Shown here: piece by piece, positions 22,863 through 37,000 of the stretch
How the letters are laid out: each line of letters begins with the position of its first letter
How positions within the stretch are numbered: the first letter of the stretch is position 1
NCBI GenBank assembly: GCA_022605955.1
Contig: JAKCOZ010000003.1
Span: 44,542,761 to 44,606,760, forward strand
From: Rallus limicola
Taxonomy: Eukaryota > Chordata > Aves > Gruiformes > Rallidae
Direction: 5' to 3'
DNA: 64,000 bases
Program-made: the position numbers and the translations under genes
Notes under the pieces: model-generated
What the model was told of the DNA's origin: nothing
The model's database searches: none
What the model saw: the letters and a program-made list of their open reading frames with translations, nothing else

Positions 22863-25002
22863 GCCTGGGTGAGATTTGGTGGTTGCAGGCAAACTCCCTA
22901 TCATTTTACAGAACTTACAGACATTGATCATGAATGTGTCAAGCCTTCAAAAAGAAAAATCCAACCAAACAGAAAACCTTCTCCATCTGCAGGCAAAATG
23001 TGGGTTCTTACTAATGAGATATTGATAATGGGAAAGATAATTAAGGCTTTGGCACAAAGCTGCCAGTGCCATGTAATAGACCCTTATTGTACCTTAGCAG
23101 TGAGGCCTTGTTAGTACCTGGGGATTTTTACAGGAGCTTGAATGGAGCATGCTGGAGGTATTGAAAAGAGGTACAAGAAAGCCATTAAGGGATGAGAATT
23201 CTAAGGAGCTGTTGAGAAATCAACAGTGACAATAAAACAGTTCCATATTATTTTAAAACTTAGCTTATGCCAGAAATACAGCACAACTCCATCCAAAAGA
23301 ACCTATGAAGATTGCAAAAGAAAAAAAAGCATGTGTAAATCAATGTAATTTTTATTAAATTAATAATAATTAAAACATATTATTATTTTCTATTGTTACT
23401 GCTATTTCCCCAACATGACCTTCCTACAGACAACCACATACTCTATCTTAACTATGCCTGTGACACCAAGCACAGGGACATCTGGGAACAGGGCACAGTG
23501 CAGCGGCTGTCACTGAAAGCCATTTGCACTGAAATGCAGATTCAGATTCATGCCCGCTAATTTCCATTACTTTCAAACCTCCAACATTAATAGAAAAACA
23601 TCAGAAGAACACAGTTCTGCCTGTAAAATAAAAGACTGGGGGAACGAGACTGTTCCCCTCTTAGGACCAGTGTAGGTAGCTGTGGGGAATTGGGCTCTTG
23701 CAAGGGGAAGCTGGAGAGGGCCAAGCTGTAGAGAGGGTCTTACTGCAGGGGCTGGGTGGTTGACTTCCAGGGCAGTGCCTAAGACATCCCCGAACTCCCC
23801 ATTTATCAATGATGTCTCAACACTTACCAAGGACAGCTTCTGTACTGTTACAGACACATGCACGTTACTGGTGCGGTTGCCAAATAACAAATAGAGACAT
23901 GTTATAGAATACCAGAAGAATACTTTAAGACATTTTCACTTGCATCTACACAGGATTATTTGCTGAGATGGAAAAATAAATATTTAAAAACTTGCTGACA
24001 ATTTCTACATCAGGAACCACGTCCTATGAAGACAGTCCTTAAGGGACACTTTAAAGGATGTCCATTAATTCCATGTTAGCAAACCTAATGATTTTTACCA
24101 TTGCTGCTCTTAAAGTCCTGTCATTGCTCAAACATCTGTTTTCACATTTAAAATAGAGTTTGAACCCTCACTGAAGAAAAGCTTGAAAATATTAAGACCA
24201 TTGGCAAATGCAAGGAACACCCAGTACACCATCTTTTTAACCAATTTGGGGATGGAAAAGGACCTTAGTATTTTGTTGTTTGGGTTGTTTTCCCTTAAAG
24301 TACATAACTGGCATTTGAGACCTCTAAACAGAAATCAGGAGTAAATTCCCCCAGAACATCAGTGGGAACATCACAGGGTTCAATTAAAGCCTGATCCCAA
24401 GCTCCCTGTTGTGGAGGGGGAAGTGCAAAGCAACTCCAACAGCTGCACAGGGAGACCTCCATGCAGGCTTAGGGCTGTTTTGGATGATGGTGGAGCACCC
24501 ACTCAGTGGGTGTCCCAGAGTGGGCTGTACCAGAGGCTATCAGTGGGTCATTATCCATGATAAGAATGCCATCACACAGAGAGGGAGCTCTTGGAAAAAA
24601 CCCAGCTACCTGTCAAATCAAAGGTGAGTGAATAAATATATGGTCAGGGGAGCATCCATCTCCCTCTCATGTTTTGTTTTTGGGAGCATGGAGGAAAGGA
24701 AATGTTTAAAATATAATGATAGCCATTTGTTTTGTTACCAAGAAGCTGCAAAACGCTTAGGCAAGATTTATTTCATGCTGAATGTAAGCTTAGAGGATTT
24801 TTTTCCTTTCAGAAGAGGTTGATGGTTTGAACCTACAAGAGATAAAACAGACTCCATTTCTTGCATTTCCTTTCTCTGGAGTTTTATTATTTCCTCTATT
24901 TATCATGCTACCTCTTTTTAATCTAGATGCCTTTTTTCCGAAAGTATTTTTTAGAAGTAACCAATTTAAAAAGCCCACAATGTGCATTCATTACACTCTG
25001 TC
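22863..25002. other. Anonymous sequence downstream of Ty3/gypsy remnant
   Basis: No integrase HHCC or DDE motif can be read in the first 500 bases, although the region could still belong to the decayed element. The rest shows AT-rich stretches (about 23340-23400) and open frames of up to 105 codons without domain features. Confidence 0.45.
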
Positions 25003-25087
25003 CTAAGGAACCTGCTTTGGCAGGGATGTTGGACTTGATGATCTTTTGAGGTCCCTTCCAAACCCTACAATTCTGTGATTCTGTAGT
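25003..25087 (+). repeat. CR1 LINE, 3' tip
   Basis: A plus-strand 3' end with gaacctgctttggcagg, ttggacttgatgat, gaggtcccttccaa and the tail attctgtgattctgtag. It belongs to the same subfamily as 628-714 and 14815-14905. Confidence 0.92.
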
Positions 25088-25752
25088 TGATAAACTTACT
25101 ATTGTGTTTTCTATCATGCAGGTCATATGGAGAATCAGTTCTGAATTTTCTTCCAGATATACTATCCTTAACCTCCCTGTCATTCTGCACAAAGTTTACT
25201 CATAGGCAGAGATTCAGCATTGCCTCATTAACAATGACTAGCACACAGAACTAATTGCAAAACAGAGCAAGCTTTGTAGAAATCTTACAAGTCTCCCAGG
25301 TGTCATAGCAGTAGATAAGGAAAATGGACTCCTGGCTATTGCCAGGAGATTATGATAAAAGTTCACATCAGAGTTAAGCAGGAGGCTTCAGTCTCATTCA
25401 GCCCTGAGCAGAGCGGGAGGAATGTCAAACTGTATTGCAATACAGCAGTAAGTAAACTGTGTGAACATGCTTGCACCTCAATTCCTCCACATCACTGCCA
25501 TGAGGAAACAGGAAAGTAATGAAAGGAGATGAAAGCTTTGTTTGCATTTTCTGTGGACCAAATTTGTCTCTGGTACAACCTGAGAACACTGTGGAGTTTT
25601 GCTCTACTGTTACTGTTAACACATAAAATTCAGAAAATATTTTTGTTAGTATTTCCTTGTGAAGAACTTACCTGCTGACAACAGTTAGGAAGATAAGGAA
25701 GATTTATACAGTAGAGTCCCATTTGGTATTCTTTGGGTATAATCCCAGATTC

Positions 25753-25785
25753 CCTCCACTTTCACCAAGGAGGTGAAAGTGGAGG
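25753..25785. repeat. Perfect 14-bp inverted repeat (hairpin)
   Basis: The left arm cctccactttcacc (25753-25766) is exactly complementary to ggtgaaagtggagg (25772-25785) across a 5-base loop, aagga. The arms have mixed composition, so this is not an AT-rich accident. Confidence 0.95.
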
Positions 25786-27810
25786 TTAAATCAGCATTTA
25801 ACAGGTAAATAATCTTTAAAAGGAAGATTATACCCCTATAAACCCATTATAATTACATTGATTTTAAAAGTGCTACTGAAGATTTATGCCCATGTAACTG
25901 GGCTTACAGCTGGTAAGCTTTCCAAGGAAGACTCTAAATATTTCCCAAAGAGAAAACGGCATGTGCTATTTTTTCTGTTCTGTGTGTCCTCACCTCCCAT
26001 CGTAATGAAGTATTTTATATAAATACAAAATGATGTAATGACACTAACTGAGAAGAAAAATAAATTCATGCTAGAATGTCTGAAGTCTTTTCACCTGCTT
26101 TTTATTAACACAGACCACCATCTCTCAACATTATTTAGTATAGTATTCTTATATAATTCAGCCCATCTATTACCTTTTTACCTTGCTGACTTGACAAATC
26201 TTCTCAGTGCATGTTAGCACCGGGCAGATGAACTCCAACCGGCACCTTCACAGACTCCTCAGGCTAAATTATCTTAGAGAAAGCACATTCATTGGCTGTT
26301 TTCTGCTGTGTATCCAGACGCTAATGCACACTTCTGTGCTGATGAATCATTTTGAAACATCTGCTCAGCCTTCGCTGAAGTCAGTGACACACTGTGGATA
26401 CCATTTTGGAGAGGCTCACAGGAGTCCCAGTCACATGCCCTGGGACCCTCTGTGCCACCACTCCTCAAACAACATCATGCCCATAATTTCTTACAGGAAG
26501 CATACACAGGTGATGCATTGTAATGACATGAGTACTCTAAATTAATGGAGATTGCAAAAAACATTTATTTACTTATTGATACAGAAGATCTAGAGATCTG
26601 AAGCATCCTCATCAGTCAATCTCAGAAATGCCTTACAGTATTAATAGTTTCAATTATACAGTTTCCCTTCCACAACTGTGCTTGCAGAAGGGCTGAGAAC
26701 TAATAATCATTGTATGTTTATTCATGAGAATGAGCATCATTGTGGGAGGAAGCAGAATCGTGTAGCATCTTTTTTGTTATAATTCAGGTTATTTATACTT
26801 GTAACTGAGTCATGTGTGGATGCTGTGCTCTCAACCAAGAGCCCAGAGGTGTAGGAAGTCTGCAGCACCATAGGAAGCATGGATAGCTGCTCTGTAAGAT
26901 CTTGCCATGAACCTTAGATCAGCAGCCTCACTTAAAAGTGTAAGCAAAGAAAAAAAAAAAAGTAAATGTTTGGATGAGAAGGATAATAGAAACAAAAGCA
27001 CATGATCAGGTATGCTAAACATCTGCACAAACAGATGGTTCCAGGCTGTTATGTAAATATACATATTTCTTTTTCATCTTCTCCCATTTCAATTGAAGTA
27101 TCATTAGCTAGTAATCTTCTCATGTATGTCACAGTTTAAAAATAAAATTTTCTTTCTATTTCAACAAAGTAGGTAGGGATAAAATATTGACTGAAATGTT
27201 TCCATCTTTGACAAGACTTGCTGCCGACAGAGACAGATGGCGAGACAGTGAGTGGAGGGCGCTGCATGTCCTCATCCTAATCAGTCAGGGAGAAGACTGG
27301 TGACAACCCATATCACTGACTGATCACAAGGACAAGTGCCAACTGGGCTTATAAGGGCCAACAGTCCTCAGAGAGGATTAGAAGAGGTGGCTTGATAACA
27401 AGATAACTGTTGCCCAAAGCAACAGTGTCCTTCCTCTCACAAGGGAGCAGTTTACTGGTTAACATCTCCTTTAGGTTCTGCTGTACAGCACAGGGATGCG
27501 TTTGTGTAAATGTTCTCTTTTAAATAATCTCACTGTCAACCTAGAATAACCCCAGCTTCCACAGGTGTCCTTCCTCACCCACCCTGTGCAATAATTTTCC
27601 ATCTTCTCTTGCAAACTTAAATGAAATCTCTCATTTACCAGGAAGAAATGAAAACGTTGGGCTCCCAGTGCCTGTTAATGCCTCCAGATGTTCTCCCCTT
27701 TTGCGCTACAGGGAGATATGGCAAGAAAGCAAAGTGTGACTGGTTGTGCTCCTCTTCACACACAGAACTCATTTCTCAAATTCTAGTTTGGTTCCCACAG
27801 GAAAGCTTCT

Positions 27811-27866
27811 CAAAAAAACCCAAACAAAACCCACAAAAAAACCCCAAACCAAACAAAAAAAACCCC
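27811..27866. repeat. (CAAAA/CCAAA)-type low-complexity tract
   Basis: Runs of A alternate with ccc and caaa units for about 56 bases with no G or T. Confidence 0.9.
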
Positions 27867-30800
27867 TCTCTTAAAGGCTTCTCAGCTCCTTACTAGCTCA
27901 TCTTTAAAACTATTCAGTCTCTTTTAAAAACATTGGGTTCACATTCCAGACACTTTACTTTTTGAACTTGCAGACGTTAATAAGTGGACCCAGGATGTTG
28001 TTATTAGCTTGGGGTTTGCCACAGAGACTCCTTTCTGTGCAGGTGTCCCAGAGGAACAGCTGAAGTATGACAAAGAGAGAGCTTTGTGCTTTGCTTGCCA
28101 TTCCTACCTAGAAGTTCATGTAAGTGAAATTATTATTCAAAGTTATTAGCAGATATTCAGTTACAGGATCCTGGTTTAGATGAAGAATAAGACCCACTTC
28201 AGTAGCAAAGCTTATGGTCATGAACCTGCACACACCTGCACAATAACAAGACATACTGGTTTCAGGCTGGCTCCAGCTCTGGTCTGCGAATGCTAATCAA
28301 TCTGTGCAATGCTGTAATTTTTGGATTTGCTTCATAGCACTTTCTAATTAGCTACATTCTGTTTTTCTCCAGATGCCTATAATACACCTTCTTCTGCCAC
28401 AACTAGGGACATTCGGGCTGTGCAGCGTACGGGCTACGGTGTGGGTCTCCTGTGCTGTTGTAACTGTGCCACAGTGACTACTAAAACATCTCAAAAGTTT
28501 ACAAAGTAAATGCAAAGGAATGGAACACATTAAAAAAGCAACAGGCCCAACATCTAGGGCATGGAGGTCTATAGTGCTGCTGCTGCTAGCATCAGCTGTT
28601 CACCTTTGTGTGGCCTGCCCCTCCCGTGGTTCTCAAAGTGTAACATAAAATAGATATGTAAAGTGCCATGAAAATGTAGCTTGCCTCTGCCTTGGTTGGG
28701 TAGTGATCAACTAGAACAAAATAGAAGAGCAGGAAAACTAATCTAAAATGCTTAAGAACATCAAAATGGTAACTGTTTCCAGGTCTATCTGATGATGCCC
28801 TGATTTCAGCAGATATGATACTGGCTCTGGACAGCCTGTGACAGACCAGCACTGCAATTTCTAGAAGAGGTTGATAAGGATGTCACACAGCTGAGACTGT
28901 GCTGATGAGGCATCTCACACCTCCAGCGTTCATCTCCGAGTCTGCGATTCCATAGTTAAAACCCAGCTTTTGTCTCCTATGGAAACCAGATTGTGCCATT
29001 CCTGGGCAATTTTGCATTCCTTCCCAGAGTGTTCATGATTCCATTCAAGATATTCACACTTTTCAGGAACTGTTTGGCTGTTAAAGCTGCTTGGATGCAC
29101 TAAATAACAATGAAGAGTACTCCAAGACAACAGTTTTATCCTTGTTCTAGGTATTCACATAAGTTTGTTGGTGATTTCACTCCTTGTAAACACACAAGAC
29201 AAGCTTCCTGTAGGAACTGAAGGCACTGGTGGATACTTAATTTAGGTCCCTAATAATTAAATGAGGCAAATAACAACCTTTTTGAAGTTTCACCCTCTGG
29301 CAAGGCTCACAGAGTCTGGTTTTGCCTTGTTCAAAAGGTTTTAACGAGACATGGTTCTTGTGTGCCTGTGTTTATGGAAAGGGAAAGAAAGAAGGGCTGT
29401 CAAATCGGGGAAGTCTCAGACTGTGAGAAACAAAATGGGCTTTATGGGCTGACCTTGGGTATGCCTCCCCTACCTGGGTCTTCACATGGAAAATAGATAT
29501 CACCAGAATGCAGCAATATGCCAAAAGGCTTATCTACTGCCAACCTTGTGCGTTTTCCATGACCAAAAAGCACTATCTCTCATAACTTACTCTGCTCTGC
29601 TTATAAAAGTTTTATTATTTTGATGCAACCTTGAAAGAGTTTGTCCAGAGCAAATCATGCTTTGTTTTCCAGCAGCATCTGGGGCACTGGCCTTAGTGGC
29701 AGAGAGGCCAGGCCTGCAAGTGCTTAAGGGACACAGAGCTTGCAGAAACAGTCACTGGGAGTAGCAGGTCTTTCCAGCTGAGGGGCTTCATTTTGGGAGA
29801 GAAACCCACCTGAAAAGAAGCTGGTGGTTGGAGGTGGGGAAGGCAGGACCAAACTGGGGTGCCTTAAAAAGACCTATATCACAGAGAAATTAATCTAATT
29901 CAAGAACTATGAGGGCTTCGGATATTGAAGTTATCCAAATTTTAGAATGGGTTTGAGGAGTATATCATAATTCTAATTAATAGTACCCTACGAGACTTTG
30001 CTCAGCCATCTGCCCTGTTCCCTCTCTATTGCATTTCCACTTTTAGATAAATTTTTCCAATTCCTGTTCCATTGCATAGTCAAATAACAGCAAGTACAGT
30101 TAAAAGCAAAGAACAGTGACGCAACATGGCCATTACTAAGTAACCACATCTCCCATTAATACTGATCTACTTCTTTAGTTGTGGTATTCCAGGCAACCAC
30201 ATACTTAGTCAATGCCTAATGCTGCCTCTGCCAATAACAGATCTGTTCCTCCTCTAGATTTGCAGACATTTTTCCTTTGCTATTCAATAGCATACAGAAA
30301 TATTTTTTCTACCGCTTCCAAGCAGCCAACTGAAGTATGTTAAAAAAAATGTTCTCCTTCCAAGCCATTAATACTTTTGGTTTCACTAAATTGTTCTAAC
30401 AAAAGTTGTAGATCCTATGCTATGAAGGAGATATTTCCAAAGTCCTGGAAAGAGGACTTATCTCAGTGATGCCAGCTTGGATTAGAAATCCATGCTCCCA
30501 AGACAGATGAAATGGAAGGTTGCAGATACTCCTCAAGTCTAAACTTGAGCCCTATACCTCCAGCTGAAGCAGCAAGGAAACTTTTTCCTTTGTATAATTC
30601 ATTACTGGGGATCTTGCAATTTTCAGAGCTGGTCAAGTAACTACTAATGTGATTTTAAGTTTGTTTCAATCACAGTCTTCTAGAATTTACCCACTGCTTG
30701 AAAATACTTTCAGAACAATTTTGTGAGACAAACATCATCCTGCAAGCTGTGAGCAAGGAATTAGCTATGAACATTGAATATATTCAGGACCCAGTTTCCT

Positions 30801-33800
30801 AAGCCACACTGTTTATTTCTGTGTTCTGGCTGAATAAACAGAACTTTTCCAGTGACCTTTCTTCTGCAGTTACACATAATCCTGAATTTAGTTTCTATTT
30901 TGTACCTTAAGTCTACAGTGCTTGCTTAAATTTTGCTGTTCTGGCAAATATTTTTGAAATTACTTTCATTTGCTACAGGATGGACTCTGAATGGAAACAA
31001 AAGAGATATAAAACCATTTGAACAACTGAAAAAATGTGAGTAATTCCTCTCAAATAACTTTCATAGTATATTTTCATATTATCATTTCTATAAAACCAAG
31101 ATAAACTGGGCTTGCAAAACCTCTGAAATAAATAGGCCCCTATGGATGTACAAAATAGTTTGAGTCTATCTTATAATTTCTTGCAAGATTATATATTACA
31201 AGCCTATAAAAACTGGAATAATTACCACAATAATTCTCCTTACTTATTTTATGGAATCTACTGAGATTGTCATCACTTGGCAAAACACTTGCTAAAAAGT
31301 TGTCACATTTTTTTGAAGAACGACCCCCAGTTATGCAGTAAATACTGAAAATAGCACATATTTTAAAAGAATAATGAGGATTTCCAACTTTCCTCGAGAA
31401 TGAGAGCTGCTAGTGCACGAATCACAGAATATTTCTCTGGAAACTTAAATTCTTCCTCTGGTATGTTGACCAATCCATCTAGCAATCACATTTGCTTTAT
31501 GATACTAAGGCCTGATACCTCCTTATCCTTCACTAGATATTTTTTTTTTTTCATAATCTGCTTACAGGTATACAGTAAAGCACCTCTGGCCAGCTTGACT
31601 CCAAATTTCCAGCAAGTCTGCTCTATCTGTTAAGAGTTCTGTTTTCTATTCAGGAGATTTCTTTCATTTATTTTACTGCTGACATCAAGGTTTGTTCACT
31701 GCTCCCTCAGAGCCAAGAAGACTCAGGTCTTCTGCACTTACTTTAATCATGTTCTTCTTGATGGGGATCAGACAGTGGAGGCTTCTGCTGAGGCACCCCT
31801 ACCCCTCCTTACCCCAGGGTCTCATTTTGGAAATGATTATTTGAACTCCACAGCAAGGAGAGGTTACGCATACTCAGCACTCTGGAGAAGCCCTTTCATC
31901 ACAATACATCAAGACATGCCCACTCATCCTGAAAATGTTTAATCTGATTTAGAGGTGGATATAGAGAAAAAATAGTTGTAGAGGACAGACCTCCCACCCA
32001 ATATATGGCAAATGTTCGCTCCTTATTTCAACAAGTTACTTTTCCCATTAATTATAACACTTAAAACACTGTCAGAACCAGCTTAATAACTCATCCTGGA
32101 GATAAATAGCAAAAGTGACAAGAGAACCAAACGCTGTCTCCCACAAATTAAAGCATGTATTCTCTTACCTTTTACTGAACGAGACAAAAATGCCACATCC
32201 TACAGACATTCCTATAGGGGCAGGTGCCTCACAGCTGTGAAATGCTGTGAAATGCTATTTCACACACAAGCTTGAAGTCCCCACTCGCCCTCGCTCCCCT
32301 TTAGCATTCTTGATTTCTGCCAGGACAGCACAGCACAAATTTCCCTTTTCTCCTTCGCCAACAGTGTCCTGTAAGCAACATACACTTTCCTGCCATTTCT
32401 ATATAGCAGCACGAGTGCAGAAGGAAAGGTGGATCACTGTGTGGGCCGTCAAAAATCACACGATGTTTTCCCCACAACTGATCTCCTGCATCTATACCTC
32501 GTACAAAGCAGCACACAATATATACCTATAACACCAGAGACTGCAAGCACGTCCTCCGCTTGGGAAGTTGGTCAAATGAGGTGTTTAGTAGCAGAGGTGG
32601 CCCAAGCAGCCACAACAGGCAGCTGTACATTTTTCTTTGAAGCATTTCAACAGGCTCAGGCCTGATCAACACTGAAGTAAAAAATACAAGTCATCTACTA
32701 TGGAAAGATTTGCCTCAATTCTTGTATCACCCCCTCAATCAGTTGCTTCAGAGTTAATCTAAAGGCATTTTTCATTTGCAGATTTCCTGCCCTGTTTATA
32801 GTGAGATGTATTATGCAGTATCTAAAAATAGCTCACACCGTAGCCCTCAATTTTGCAGCTGTCCCACAGGAGAAGGGAGCTGGGGTTATGAGCTTTTGCC
32901 TCGAGCAAAAAAGATAATTGTGAGAAAGGCTGTAAGAGCTGCCAGTGTCTCTTTCTAATAATTGGGCAAAGTGGGAAAAAGCTGCAGGCAAAATGCCCTG
33001 CTAGTTCCATTAGCTGAGCTAATAGAAAATGTCAGCATCTTTCGTGGTAAAGGGGTTACGTTTTGTTTCATTAGGTCTTTACTGAAGCTGGCAGAATAGA
33101 AAATACTTGCTGTCAAACATAGTGGAATCTGGTGCTCTGTATCTTCTTGGTGGATCTGTCAAATCAGAAGAAAAAACCCACAATGCCTGTAGTGCACTGT
33201 TTACACATTATATAGATTTGGAGCATTTCAGGACAATTAAAAAAAAAAGGTTATGATTATCCTGCTTGATTTCTGCAACAGAGTGCAAGGATATTTATTT
33301 GCAACTTCTCTGTCAAGTTCATATCTTGTGGCTGAAATACAGTGCAATTTCTGCAATACCACACATTCTTCAATTAACGGATTTGAAGTAGCTGAGGATC
33401 CTTCATGTTGCCAGATAAGCAGGACCAGCAAGCAACCCCTCTCCATATCTCTGTGAATTTATCCAGCAGCAGTCACCCATCATCGAATCTTGTTATATCT
33501 CTGTCTACTGGATTAAAGACCTCTCTCATTCCTATGAAAAAAATTGTTTTTCTGGGTAGGTATGCATCAGCTGCAGTAAGTCACCTCTTAATCTTCTTCC
33601 CATGCTTGATAAACTAAGTATACCTGCTCTGTTTTCCACCATAAGGCAGGCCAGCCAGACCTTAAGGCATCTTGTTGATGGTTTGTGGCCCCTTCCTAAA
33701 TTTCCTGTGCTGTCCCGAAATGCAGACACCAGATTTGACACAGCCTGCTGTTCCACAGAAAATTAACATCATCTCCTCAGTCCCGCTTGATACTCCCATG

Positions 33801-34000
33801 CTTAGACACGGCTTGTTCTCACCAGGGAGGGTCCAGCACAAGCCCAGGTAGACAGTGGGTCTTTCCTGGAGCATGGCCTTCTGCCCAGCAGGCTGGGCTC
33901 CAGGCTGGGCTGCTAGGTCTCCTTCTCTCTCTGGGTGAACAATAGCACCTAGCAAGCAGCAGTTTGTCCCTGCCATTCACATGTAAATTGGTAAATTTAC

Positions 34001-37000
34001 ATCTAATTTGCATTTACTGAACTTCTGATCCACACATCAGTATACTTAAGCTCATTAAAAAAAAATTATATTAAAGCAAAAAAACACCTGAGGCCCTAAT
34101 CTCTGCAAACACAAGGGCAACTCGTGTACTTCTCCCAAATGGGAAGACTCTCGCTATATTCCTTAGCACATGTGAAGGTCCATGGAGGTTTGGCCATGAA
34201 GAGCATTTGTAGAACAGCTTTACTGGGTAGTTTCACCATTACAATCAATTAAACATTTGACATGGGGGGAATTATGCACATGCATATTTGTTTGCAGTAT
34301 CAAAGTCCACTTTGTCTACCCCAGGCAAGTACAGGAAAAACCCTGATGGTTTTCCTAGATGCAAATTCTTTTTCTTTTTTTTTCCCAATGGTAAAATTGT
34401 TGTTGCAAAGGTCTGTCTATACCAAGCCAATTACAGGATTGAAACAGAAGTTAACAAACTAAATCAGAATATAAAGAGAGGCAATCCTCCTTTTCCAGTT
34501 CAATGCTATGCTTGTGCCAGAAGATGGACTAGAAGAAGGAGACAATGGACTACAAAATGGGAATTGCCACCAAGACACATATAGACACTACAAGGAGAAA
34601 ATGCCCTCTAGGCAAGCTTCAGAGCAGACTATGAATTGCATAGAATCATTAATATACTGAGATGAAAGGCACTCATCTTTGATGCATTTAAACCTGAAAA
34701 AGTAAAAGTAATGCCATTCTTCAAAAGACTGGCACAATGAAGCAGGATATGAATTTCAAAACTGTGCTAGGATTGTTTTGCACATCCTCCTGTCTTTCAA
34801 CACTTGAAAAATGCTTTCTTCTGTAGAGAATCCCTTGAAGTCCTATGTCACATTTTACCATGGGAGAGTGATCACAGTACACGTCACTTGGGCCTGGTGG
34901 GGCATTGGAGGGCCATCAATGCAGCTGAACCCTAGCAGTTGCACTGCACAGCCAGAGATGTATTTGGAAGGACACAACAGAGTAATACTATATGGAAACA
35001 GCTGGCATTTCAAAAGCATATGCTCCCGTTGTAAGAAAATATGCTTGTAACGAGTCGGTCACGAATGCTGTGGAGACCATTATGTGTAGGGTCAACACGC
35101 CATCCCGTACACGGCATCTTTTGAATCACAGATGACTCTTCTCCAAGAAAGAAATGTCTAGCTGAAGTACGCAAGACCTTTGGTCTGCTTATAACCTGTG
35201 CATCACAGGGGCCATTCTGCAGTGCACTGTGAGGCTCTCCCTGATGCCAGGACTGTTTGGGCTGGGTTCTGCACGTGGGTCTCTTCATTGAGGCCATTCT
35301 CAAACTGACCTTTCTGCATCCCAGCACTACATATTTCACTGCAGGAAATTCCTGTGATAACAGAGTAACGTGCCACAGCTGCTACACAACATCTCTTTCA
35401 AGATTTTATCAACTGCTGGGAAGAAAATTATTCTCTGCTGAAACAAATTAGTGTCAGCCAGCTACAAAATGAAAATTGCTCCCTACCCCACTCAGACTTC
35501 GCAGGCTGGGAATTTCCTTCTAGCACCAAAGATTTTTAAAATCCTGCTGCTCTGACAACACACTTCCTTTTACTATTCACATGTCAAGGCTTCAAGATAA
35601 TGACTTGCAAAATCATTATTGTAGCACTTGGGGCACATAAAAATGTTGGCACCTACCTAGAAGGCAGTGTATGACATATAAATGTCACCTCTCCCATACT
35701 TATCAAACTCCTGCTTCTGTGCTGGTAGGACAGGGACTCACAGAAGCGTCAGGTATGATCAGGACACCTTTGGGCTGGCTGCCGTATAGAGAAATGAATT
35801 CCTTAAGACAATACACATAAAAAAACCACAGCAAACAGGGAATCCAACAGATTTGTAAAAAGCCAAGCATAAAGTCAGTGTCAGACCTAGGTATACAATC
35901 ATGTAATATGACTCAAAAGATCCCTTGTGTTTTCATAGCACATGTTTTTGATGCCTTCACTAGGACCCTGCCATCAATGACACTCAGCTTCCTCATTATC
36001 TCAACTGTTAAATACAACTCTGGATGCAACCCCTTCCTGAGGTGAGAAATACAGTGTGGCACAGCAACTGTTGATACCACTAACCACTGTGGCATCCTTG
36101 TTTCCGTGCATTAGTGTGACATGGTACATGGTAGGAAAGCGGAAGGGATTTATTGCCCTCAAAACCTCCCAGCCTGCTCAAGTTACTGATCAAAACTGCA
36201 AGGAGAAGAGAAAGAAGTGAGCATTATATTAGCTTTGGCGGTGTGAAAACAGATCCACCCACACCGACAGCCTGTTTTTTTTCTCTCTGTGCAGCCAACC
36301 CTATCAGTGTCCAGACTCAGATATTCACTCTAAAAAGATGTGCCTCAGCAGGCTGATACTGCAGGTTCACCAACAAGGAGGTCTGTACCTCTGCACCACT
36401 GCTCATGAATATGCTCTGTAGAAGTGGGTGCCTCACCTATTGCATGGTTTGCCTCTCCAGCACCATACCCAGACGGTGCTCAGGACCTTCCTCATGGTTC
36501 ACACAGACACTGTGCAGAACACAGCAGATATTTTTATTTTAAGGCACGGTCAGATTGCCCCATGTGAGCCTTTTAATATGTGAACATTCAGTCCCTCAAA
36601 GGTACATCTTATAGCCCTCTTCAAGCCACTTAAGGCACTAATTAGACAGTATTTTTTCCAAGTGTCCTGGGATATGCGTCACTACCCCTGGCAATAGGAG
36701 ATATGTAAAGTCATCATAGGATAATGATAAAAGGCTGAAAGCTAACACCATCATTATCTGCATTAGCTGTGCCACAAAAAAACCTATTATGGGAGCACAG
36801 GTGAAAATTGAACACAGCAGATTTTCCACAGCACTCCGCCTCAGCATAAAGAAAGCTACCACAATGTGGGACAAACGATGTGGGTTGCATTTCCCAGACC
36901 TTGGAATGCAGCAGATAAGCAATACTTCCCTGCGATGAACTCTGAGGCCAGGTGCAGGGTGTGAGTGATAAGACTGTCATTTATGCCTATACAAACGCAG

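Larger units (their letters stand above)
25088..34000. other. Anonymous sequence without recognisable interspersed repeats
   Basis: About 9 kb with no CR1, LTR or coding homology that I can recognise. It contains a perfect hairpin (25753-25785), an A-run (about 26948-26962), a CA-rich low-complexity tract (27811-27866) and scattered A/T runs. Open frames stay below about 112 codons and none shows a domain pattern. Confidence 0.45.

Noticed and set aside
27240..27400. GC-raised patch with gggcttataagggcc and an 8-bp inverted atcagtca pair, considered as an LTR or small RNA gene
   Set aside because: No TG...CA ends, no polyadenylation signal in place and only a short inverted repeat with a long loop.
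34640..34660. catagaatcattaatat, resembling a CR1 tail in antisense
   Set aside because: The following bases show none of the expected CR1 3' UTR blocks, so the match is limited to a few AT-rich bases.
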